A stretch of DNA of 64,000 nt from Saussurea involucrata (lineage: Eukaryota > Streptophyta > Magnoliopsida > Asterales > Asteraceae): NCBI GenBank assembly GCA_033807775.1, contig CM066317.1, forward strand, positions 40,489,870 through 40,553,869, given 5' to 3'. The notes under the pieces are model-generated. The model saw only the letters and a list, made by a program, of their open reading frames with translations, was not told the DNA's origin and searched no databases. This document shows positions 56,171-64,000 of this stretch, piece after piece. Position 1 is the first letter of the stretch. Every line of letters begins with the position of its first letter. Made by a program: the position numbers and the translations under genes.

Positions 56171-56230
56171 AACATAACGATAAGAAGAATGTCGTCACCA
56201 GGAACATGATGATAAGTGGAATAACACTAA

Positions 56231-57215
56231 GGGGTGGTTTACCAAATTTTCCATTAAGTCATGTATGGATAAATTTGTCTTTCTGCATAAATTTGTCTAT
56301 TTACATAAAATTATGTTGTTGTTTACCTTTTATTCTGAATTACATGTCTAAATAATAAAATTGACTATTTTACCCATGGGTATGAATTATGCATTCATAT
56401 CAATCACGATCCATTTTATTTGAGATCATACATGATACAGGGATCATTGTAAAGAAAAACCAAGCTCTCTATCCAACATGAGTTTTCTCTATATCAACAT
56501 CTTCAGACCATACTTCACTGTTGAATGTTGATCCATATGTAACCCATCCTCAAGAACCAAGTTCTCTCTAAACCCAACAGGAGGATTACTGTTGCAACAG
56601 AAAAATAAGATCCATGGACAGAAAAATATATCGATTACCTTTTCAAGTAGGATTACTGCTACAGAAAAACCTTGGACAAATTATGTACAGAAATCGACAT
56701 GCAGGAAGAAATAAAGAATGTAGAGAAATAGGTGTAGACAAATTATGTAGAGAAATCCATTAGAGAAACCGATGTAAAGAAAGAAAGAAACAAACAATAT
56801 AGGAAATCGGTGTAGAGAAATCATGTAAAGAAATCGATTTAGAGAAACCGATGTAGATGAATCGGTTTAGAGAAACAGATATAGAGAAATCGATAACTCG
56901 TAGATGAAACGGATGATCGCCGGAGATTGAGAAAGGTGCACGGCAGCAGGCTGGTCTTCACGACGGGGGAGCATCTTCACACCAGGTGCGGCTAGGGTTT
57001 AGAGGAAACAGAAACAAAGAGAAATCTAAAAGAGGCGTGTTTTTTAGAGGGGTAGAAGAGGTCATTTTTGTGGCTTAACCTGAACAACACACCTTCAATA
57101 TCTGACCGAATAAGCCTGATTCTTTTTCATTAAGCCCCAAGTAAACACCACTATATGGCTGTCCGAATAAGCCCATTCAGCCATTAAGCCCATTAAGTCA
57201 AAAATAAACAGCCCC
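56231..57215. mobile_element. PIF/Harbinger-type (Tourist-like) element (985 bp)
   Basis: GGGGTGGTTTACC... at the left and ...AATAAACAGCCCC at the right are flanked by TAA on both sides. Subterminal CCATTAAGT / ACTTAATGG motifs are inverted. No transposase. The inner part (56600-57050) has repeats of GTAGAGAAATCGAT type and a short GC-rich gene-like piece near 56910-57000. Confidence 0.72.
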
Positions 57216-57218
57216 TAA

Positions 57219-57582
57219 GGGTCTCTTTGTTAGCAGCTCAATGGGCTTAATGAGACTCACAATTTATTCTGACAGCTATACATGTTTGATAGTGGCTTAA
57301 TGACATAGAAAGTGGTTTATTCAGTAAGCTTCTAGGGATGAGCTTTATGCAGAAAGCCAAGTTTTTCACAAACAACCCTTCCCAATTACTTCCTTCTATG
57401 GAAATCCCTCCCAACCAAAAACCTTGACAATCTATACAAACATATTAAACAACCCTTCCCAATTACTTCCTTCTATGGAAATCCCTCCCAAACAAAAACC
57501 TTGACAATCTATACAAACATATTAATCCACACAGACAGTTTTATCCATACAAGACTTAATGGAAAACCATCCAAACAGCCCC
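57219..57582. mobile_element. Second Tourist-like element, adjoining (about 364 bp)
   Basis: GGGTCTCTTTGTTAGCAGC at the left and CCATCCAAACAGCCCCC at the right, with TTAATGG-type inverted arms. A direct repeat of about 75 bp (57379-57452 and 57453-57525) lies inside. Confidence 0.6.
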
Positions 57583-57589
57583 CAGCTAT

Positions 57590-58218
57590 GTTTGGCAAAT
57601 TAGCTGATAAGCTAGTTGTGACTCTGTTTAGCTAATATGATAGCTGATTAACTAATCACATTTGATAAAACCTAGGTGATAAGCTAATAACAATTTAAAA
57701 TGACCTAAAAGGTTAGGGTTTTTGGTCATTTAGAGCATCTAAAACTAATGTTCCAAAATGGAGAAAATGAAGATTTTAGAGATTTTGAGCCAAGTTTTTG
57801 CTCCACCGGTTTCTCCCAGACTTCCTATAAAATAGAGAAAGAAGAGAGATATGGCAAAAATCTCCAAATTTGGAGAACTCCATAAAAATGATGCTTAGGA
57901 TAGAGAAATGGTTTGTTATTACTTCCACCAATAATAACTTTTGAAATTAAATGTTCTATATAGAGAAATAATATTTTAATATACTGCATCTTGTAATAAT
58001 ATAATTGATGTTGTAATCTCCAAAACAAAGAAGCTACCGATATGAATGTATTTTTTTGGATATTTTCATTTTTGACACTCCATTTTGGAGAAATTTTATA
58101 GAATCTGTTGAAGATGCTCTTACGTAAAATATAAGGATAGAGCTAGTTTATGACTTAACAAACGAGACTTTTCAATAAGCTCAAAAAATAAGCTAGCTTA
58201 TGGTTGTCAACATGGCCT
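57590..58218. mobile_element. Worn inverted-repeat element containing a nested MITE
   Basis: GCTATGTTTGGCAAATTAGC...TAAGCTAG at the left has a decayed inverted partner (AAGCTAGCTTATGGTTGTCAACATGGC) at the right. The middle is taken up by the MITE at 57733-58119. Confidence 0.5.
57733..58119. mobile_element. PIF/Harbinger-type MITE (387 bp)
   Basis: GAGCATCT at the left and AGATGCTC at the right, with TTA duplicated on both sides (57730-57732 and 58120-58122). The arms continue through CCAAAATGGAGAAA and its inverse near 58080. This terminus is very common among plant MITEs. Confidence 0.72.
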
Positions 58219-58219
58219 A

Positions 58220-58603
58220 AATAGTTTTGCAACGAATGCCATTGCTCATTACCAGATAATGAAACAGATTGATCCCAAACAATCTATGGGGTAACTAGCA
58301 GTTTTAGTTTCTGCAAGATTTCTTGATCTGAAACATGACTACAGTTCACAAAGATGGTCTTAGAGAATAAGATTTCAATGCTTATGTTTTATGCCGCCTT
58401 AGGCTACTAAAAAAACTTATAAATTTATATGTATGATGAAAGATAAATAGAGAAAAAGACAAGTAAACAACAACTAATTCTACATAAAAAGAGTGCAGAA
58501 AGATTGTCAACAATCATTCAAGTAAAACAGTAGCACCAAATAAACAAGCAGAGTATGTAGTCATGCCTGATAATTTGATCACTTAGAAATGCACGTAATG
58601 AGC
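58220..58603. other. Intergenic DNA downstream of RRP8
   Basis: Probable 3' untranslated region of RRP8 nearest 58603; no other feature seen. Confidence 0.5.
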
Positions 58604-60685
58604 TCATCGACGCTTGTACAAACATGGCTTCAGTTCAGGCCATTCGATCTCCTTGTTAGAATTGTTCTTTGGCTGCAAAGAATTGGCATTTTCTAGAAGT
58701 GCGATTCAAGAAAGATATAATGGCGAATCAAGAAAACGAGATAAACAAAGTTTTCCAACCTTTTTCTTGAAATATAGAAGTATAAACATTTTATTTGAGA
58801 AGTCCTTTGATGCAGAAGTAAACCCTAGTTCACAGACGGCTTGACAAAACCTATCTGGGTCAGCTCCTCCTGTGTTTGGATCAAATCTACTCTTCACTTC
58901 CGCTATCAAAAGCCAACCACTGTGATGGAATTATGACTTAAGAGAGGAGCTATGTTAATGAGGCGGGAAATGAGTATAAGATGACATTATGCAAATACCT
59001 TGGTTTAAGTACTCTGTTTGCTTCCTGAATATAATTCGGAAAGTTGGTTCCCATCAATGAAAGACAAAAAACAGCAACATCTATTGACGAAGATTCAAGA
59101 GGGGTCTGCAAGTTTACACATCATTCACATGTGATTAATGGATTTCACACACTTCCCACAAGGCGGGAATCTTTGAGGGTCCCACCCCCAAAAAATTTGG
59201 TTTGGCTAGCAATTAATAACTAAATTGTTTTCCGTGTTTTGATGTGTTTTGATGAGCAGACTTACATTTGACATGTCACAAGCAATAACGGAAGGATCTT
59301 TTGAAACAAGGTCTATAGAAAACACCTTATTCTTTACACCCTTTGCAAGCCGTGCATCCCCTGTTATAAACCAAAAGTGTGATTAGTCTTGTAGCTTATT
59401 AACTAAAAGAACACTTGGGAGATCAAACATTTAAATTAAATATAAATTTGAAATATGTAAATGGTCTATCATGTTCTTACCACAACCAAAATCAGCCACA
59501 ACTAAAGAAGACTTGCGATCCTTTAGCCACTTCATGATGATATTAACGGGCTGTTCAGGCCAACGAGACATTTGCTCTTGATATCCTGTATGATACTGAT
59601 CAGGTGAGTTAGGTATTAGTTGCATATAGATACTAATAAGAAGCTAATATTGTGAACTTTGGAAATAAAATACTAATTAAAACTAATATTCAAGTTCTAT
59701 TTTTCATATATAAAACATCCTCTATGAAAAACCCGAAAACATCATATACAATTCATCTGGGACAACAAATCTTACCATGTTAAACAACGAAGGATCTTCT
59801 TTAAAGTAGTTGAGAGCTTCATCTCCACTGCATACATATGAATTATCAGATACTTCATACTTCACTTGAGAATTCATACAAGTTTGATTTAAAATACACC
59901 TTTTGACTTCTGTGGTCAAAGGAGCAATTGTGTGAATCACAAGAACCAATGCCAGCCACTTAGGGGGTGTTAGAGATTGCTTATTTAAAACAACTTGTGT
60001 TTTTTTTAAGTGCTTATCAACTTATGTGGTGACAAAAAGAAGTTTTATAAAAAGTGTTTGGATTAGCTTATTGTGGTATCAAATCGTAATAAGCTAATAA
60101 GTTGTTATTTAGGAGGTGTTTGGGATTGTTTATAGATGTAAAATAACCAAAAAAGTCATCAGTTGTTAAAAATAAGTTGATAAGTAAGCATGGACTGACT
60201 TATTAAAAAACAACATATCTGCGGTGACAAAAGGCAAAATATCATAAGCAGTTTTTTTCCAATCCGAAAAAATGAAATAAACAGATAAGTCATTTAAAAT
60301 AAGCAATCCCAAAGACCCAAACACCCCCTTGGATACATTATAACCTAATCAACAATTACACTTGCTGAGGCATAGGTTCATCCTTAAATATAAGCATTCG
60401 ATTGAAATTTGCAAATAATGCCATAATAAAAAACTAAAAAGAGGGGATTTTTTAGGGCTTACGAGCAGGTATAAAGCTTCTCATTAATCATACGAAAATG
60501 GCCTCCTGATAATTTTGCTTTCATCTGAAAAACAAGAATAAATAATCAAATTTCATCTGTTACGATTCATATAGAAGTATATTAACATGCTTAGCAGGAG
60601 AGTAGAGATGAACCTTTTCGAGGAAAGATGAGGGTTTTGTGGAACTTTTAGAAACGGTAGAGGTAGAAATTTGATTAGCAGCGGC

Positions 60686-60716
<31 letters not shown>

Positions 60717-60802
60717 CTCTGTTTTACCGAAGGGTTTTCAGTTTTCCGGCGATTGTTTCTTCTCTTACGCTTTCGACTACGACCACCCACCTCCTGATTC
60801 AT
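58604..60802 (-). CDS. RRP8: Ribosomal RNA-processing protein 8 (rRNA methyltransferase, 282 aa)
   Basis: Eight exons with GT-AG introns, in transcript order: 60802-60614, 60524-60463, 59827-59776, 59595-59481, 59360-59266, 59105-58999, 58919-58760, 58672-58604. The total is 849 bp, phase consistent. RRP8 is a nucleolar SAM-dependent methyltransferase that makes an m1A in large-subunit rRNA. Visible are a basic N-terminus (RKRKRRNNRRK, nucleolar targeting), a Thr-Ala repeat, KLSGGHFRMINEKLYTC, YHTGYQEQMSRWPEQPV, the SAM site VADFGCG followed by DARLA, DMSN, VFCLSLMGTNF, the C-terminal strand WLLIAEVKSRF and the conserved end IEWPELKPCLYKRR. Length and motifs fit plant RRP8; the gene appears intact. 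Start: the first ATG, just ahead of the basic region. Confidence 0.94.
59963..60328. mobile_element. MITE in intron 2 of RRP8 (366 bp)
   Basis: GGGGGTGTTAGAGATTGCTT at the left and AAGCAATCCCAAAGACCC plus AAACACCCCC at the right; flanks are TTA and TTG, a slightly decayed 3-bp duplication. It is homologous to the element at 61094-61729. It lies between exons 3 and 2 and away from the splice sites. Confidence 0.8.
60682..60715 (-). repeat. Coding (GCCACC)n microsatellite in RRP8 exon 1
   Basis: On the minus strand five to six units encode alternating Thr and Ala before three Ala residues. Length changes by whole units would keep the frame. Confidence 0.92.
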
Positions 60803-60919
60803 CGTTCTCTTCTAAGTACGACGTCAGTTCGTTCGACGAATCTATTGTGTGCCACCGTGGGAGTTAACCTACCTTGTCACAGTGGGAGTTAAATTTATAC
60901 GTACAAAAACTCAAAATTT

Positions 60920-61089
60920 AAATAAAGAGTAGGCAAGTAACCTGCTGACGCTCTGGCTTTGCCTGAGGTCACGGGTTCGACCCTGCGCTTGCACTTGAGA
61001 CATCGGAGAGGGGATTAGTCTAGGACGCTCCTAACGGAATCCTGGGATATCACGGACACAGGTGATACTAGCCGGTTCCAAAAAAAAAG
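60920..61089 (+). mobile_element. SINE-like retroposon
   Basis: CACGGGTTCGACCC near 60979 contains a strong Pol III box B (GGTTCGANNC), and the sequence ends in an A-run at about 61080-61088. The downstream part GGGATTAGTCTAGGACGC and GGTGATACTAGCCGGTTCC is a typical tRNA-derived SINE body. I could not find a clear target duplication or box A. Confidence 0.6.
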
Positions 61090-61093
61090 GTAA

Positions 61094-61729
61094 GGGGTGT
61101 TTGGGATTGGCTTATTTAAAAGAAATTTTCTTTGAGGGTTGTTTGTTTACCTCTTAATGGTTCCATTAAGAGGCAACATCTGAATCGTTAAGAGGTGAAT
61201 CTTGTTTGGCAAAAAAATAGTTTGCCTCTTAATGGCTCTAAAACCTTCTGAATAATTTTGTATCCTAGACCTCCCTTAACCTTTAAGCGTCTTGATTTCA
61301 TTCTAAACAATTGCAAAACAATCATATTTCACTTTGAACTATATCATAAGAGTCTCTTAATCATTCTGCACCAAACCATTCGGCAACTGCCAAACAGCCC
61401 CTAAGTGTTTATAACTTATGTGGTGATAAAAATTGAGTTTTATAAAAAGTGTTTGGATTAGCTTATTATGGTACCCAAATGTAATAAGCTAATAAGTTGT
61501 TATTTAGGAGATGTTTGAGATTGCTTATACATGTAAAATAACCAAAATAGTCATAAGTTGTTTCAAATGAGTTGATAAGTCAGTATGAACCAACTTATTA
61601 AAAACAACTTATTTGCGGTGACAAAAAGTCATAAGCAGTTTTTTTTCCAATCCAAACACTAAAATCAACTTATCTGCGATGACAAAATGAAATAAGCAGA
61701 CAAATCATTTAAATAAGCAATCCCAAACA
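61094..61729. mobile_element. MITE, same family as in RRP8 intron 2, with nested MITE and truncated end
   Basis: GGGGTGTTTGGGATTGGCTT at the left; the interior matches 59980-60320 (TTATAAAAAGTGTTTGGATT, AATAAGCTAATAAGTTG). The right terminal repeat stops at CAATCCCAAACA, where the LTR starting at 61730 begins. A second MITE sits inside (61136-61401). Confidence 0.78.
61136..61401. mobile_element. Nested Tourist-like MITE (266 bp)
   Basis: GGGTTGTTTGTTTACCTC at the left and CTGCCAAACAGCCCC at the right, with CTCTTAATGG arms; flanks TGA and TAA. The sequence on either side matches the uninterrupted copy at 59963-60328, which confirms the insertion. Confidence 0.72.
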
Positions 61730-62285
61730 TGAAACATCCAAAACCAGGACAAATTTAAACCTTGAAATTCCACAAAGTTAACCATAATTTCTTCCAACTT
61801 TTATACATAAAAGGAGAATTAGTAATGAGGGTTCACATACACAAATTGAATTTATCAAAACAACATGCTAATCTAATCCTAAACATTTAGATCAGATTAT
61901 ACTAGTTGTTTAGACCATTCACCAAAACATCCTCGTGTATACTAACTTCTCCATTCGTCACCAAAAGTTGAGTATCTGAAATCTCTCGTCCCTCATCCCG
62001 CTATTACTTCCCCGGGCTCGTACCTGGTAAGAAAATTTAATTTGAACGATTAGGCCTACGCCTAGTGAGAACATCCATTTTCAAATTAAAACTTTATAAG
62101 CCTTGGAAACCAATGTAAACAAAGCGTATAAACAAACCTGATTTGCCATCATTTTTACCGTACACATACTCATCTTGCAATGACGGGAACATACCCGATT
62201 TCATGAATATGACTAACACTCAGTAAGTCATATCATCACGTTCGAGAGCCTACTACGAATCATCACAGATTCGAGATCATAGCTC

Positions 62286-62615
62286 ATGTCCAAGAAATTA
62301 CAATTTACTTTATGCCTATTTCTTGGAGTGGAAGTAGAGATTACAATTTACTTTATGCCTATCTCTTACCTTCCCCTAGAAATCAGGAATTACGATTAAC
62401 TCTCGCCTATTCCTAGATTTCTCATCACCTTACGAAATAGGAATTACAAGTTACTTTATGCCTATTCCTCATTTCAGGTCAACGGGAATTACAAATTACT
62501 TTATGCCTATTCCACGTTTCACATTATAATACAAAATGGGAATTACAGTTTACTTTATGCCTATTCCTCAATTCAAGTCAATGGGAATTACATGTTACTT
62601 TATGCCTATTCTACG
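62286..62615. repeat. 29-bp-type array in the right LTR
   Basis: Same units as 9225-9546 (GGGAATTACAATTTACTTT, ATGCCTATTCC), with point differences. Confidence 0.88.
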
Positions 62616-62754
62616 TTACAAATAATACCACTACCTATGGATCCATAACACTTCCTAGCATACTTGCGTATTTACTCGAACGCACAAAAACATTTCATAT
62701 CATATTCTTATTTCTCAATTGTCCCTCTTCGGCGACTTAGCACGGGGTTCCAAA

Positions 62755-63150
62755 AACTATATCCGGAACAATCCGAAAAACTCATACATATCCGGAACAT
62801 CAGAAGTGACCGGACATTAGAGGTTATCGGACACCACAAACTATCCGAACATCATAACTTACCGGATATCAGGACTTTCCGGACACCAAGACTATCCGGA
62901 CATCGCAACTTTCCAAACACCCAGACTATCCGGTCAAAATGTCTGGAACTCGTATCCGGAAAACACAACTTATCGGACACATACAATCCGGATAACGTCC
63001 GGATACCAAAGTCCTCGGGTAACATCCGGTAACTATCTATCCGGAAACTAAATCTATACCGGATACTACATGAAAGAAAACTTACCGGATACTACGCCTT
63101 GTCCGGACACCATCGCACAAGAGTTTACCGGATTCTGCACTTCTATCCGG
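62755..63150. repeat. CCGG-rich array in the right LTR
   Basis: More than twenty near-copies of TATCCGGA / TTTCCGGAC / ACCGGATA; longer than the array in the 8652-10550 LTR. Confidence 0.88.
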
Positions 63151-63558
63151 TAACTTTGACTGTGTTCTATTTTCACCATCGATTTCCTCCATAAGTCAAT
63201 TCTCAATCTCATACATATTACTCCAGTAGTTTTAAAACATTTAAACAGTTTACAAACATATATCCCATCCAATTTCAACTTCAATTTATTTAGAAAAGAA
63301 GATGAACTCACCTTAGGTCGATAAACGCAACCAAAATCCAGAAATCAGTTTCTTCTCTCCACTGAATCGATAACCTATTGAAAGATGATTTTGAACTTAC
63401 AATTACCAATCCTTTCAGAAATTCAGTAGAAAAGTTAATTATAAACCCTTACCAAAAGAACCAATTTTCTTGATTTCTTCTTCTCTGTTTGTTGCCAACC
63501 GACTTCACAGGAAACCCAAATTAGATATTATCCCAATTCCTTGCCGACTCCACACTTA

Positions 63559-63941
63559 GGGGGTGTTTGGTTGGGGGTATTGAGGGGTAAGAAATGAGAA
63601 TGATAATGAAAACTTCTATTTGGTTTGATATAATATAATGTAATCATTAACCCAAACCCATTAACTTCCATTCCTGACCAAATTGGGGGGAATGAAAACT
63701 TTATTCCCGCTTAGTCATTTTTTCTCATACGTCCATTTATTTCTCGATGTTGAATAAAAAATACTTTTTATTTTCACATTGGATGTCACATATTTGTATT
63801 AAAAAGTTTATATAAAATAATTTTTATTAATTATATTGGTTTAACCAAACAACATCAATGGAATGATCATTCCTATTCCCATTCTCCTGCATTCCCATTT
63901 TCATTTTCATTCTCATTCCTTAAAATGAACCAAACGCCCCC
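63559..63941. mobile_element. Tourist-like MITE nested in the LTR (383 bp)
   Basis: GGGGGTGTTTGGTTGGGGG at the left and AACCAAACGCCCCC at the right, with TTA duplicated on both sides (63556-63558 and 63942-63944). Subterminal GAATGAGAATG / CATTCTCATTC motifs are inverted. The LTR sequence continues on both sides. Confidence 0.88.
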
Positions 63942-64000
63942 TTAAATATCACATTCACAAATTTCAAATTTGACCCTCAACTTATCCATAATCAGATTTT

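Larger units (their letters stand above)
61730..64000 (-). mobile_element. Gypsy LTR of the 8652-10550 family, running out of the window
   Basis: It begins TGAAACATCC and matches the 8652-10550 LTR through the shared blocks, the 29-bp array (62286-62615), the CCGG array (62755-63150) and the CCGACTTCA.G.AAACCCAAAT segment near 63500. The preceding 5 bp are AAACA. It is either a solo LTR or the 3' LTR of a minus-strand element lying beyond 64000; the window cannot decide. A MITE interrupts it at 63559-63941. Confidence 0.88.

Overview
The window is eukaryotic nuclear DNA from a flowering plant, most likely a eudicot. The evidence is multi-exon genes with GT-AG introns, two plant-type housekeeping genes and a dense, nested load of plant transposons. 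A composite (Asteraceae-like) genome would fit the transposon style, but I cannot show that from sequence alone. No CRISPR array, operon, tRNA or rRNA gene was recognised.

Left part (1-30.9 kb) is almost all transposon. It starts with a broken Ty1/copia pol and its 3' LTR (2-2598). A decayed minus-strand Ty3/gypsy chromovirus follows (2918-10550), with a 758-bp hAT-type MITE inside it (8-bp target duplication) and only its 5' LTR remaining. Next is a long chain of foldback elements separated by (TA)n microsatellites (10.55-12.57 kb and 26.9-30.9 kb). One of them is split by a young 14.3-kb Ty3/gypsy element (12574-26905, target duplication GTACA), which itself contains a gag-only copia element (15261-20045, target duplication AGCTA). 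The gypsy element appears to carry a 76-bp intron between gag and protease.

Middle part. The minus-strand gene at 32418-38450 is a complete 16-exon delta-1-pyrroline-5-carboxylate dehydrogenase (ALDH12A1/P5CDH, 551 aa), the mitochondrial step of proline catabolism. A Stowaway MITE sits in its last intron. Next to it lies a 6984-bp Mutator-like element (39144-46127) with about 114-bp terminal inverted repeats and a perfect 9-bp target duplication. It has no transposase; instead it carries its own promoter and an 11-exon gene joining a DUF1985 domain to a C-terminal Ulp1/C48 cysteine protease. One exon of a tandem triplet has a one-base insertion, and the first intron holds a higher-order minisatellite.

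Right part. A minus-strand Ty1/copia element (47979-54902, target duplication CCCCC) is split by a 2037-bp gypsy solo LTR (50052-52088, target duplication AGTGT). Then comes a field of MITEs and two SINE-like insertions. The second host gene, RRP8 (58604-60802, minus, 8 exons, 282 aa), encodes a nucleolar rRNA methyltransferase and has a MITE in intron 2. The window ends inside an LTR of the same family as the 8.6-10.5 kb LTR, with a Tourist-like MITE nested in it.

The two host genes are unrelated to each other. The rest is a record of nested insertions whose order can be read from target duplications. The observations most worth following are the Ulp1-carrying Mutator element, the (TA)n-bounded foldback family with a shared terminal motif (one member holds a signal-peptide exon), and the gag/protease intron.
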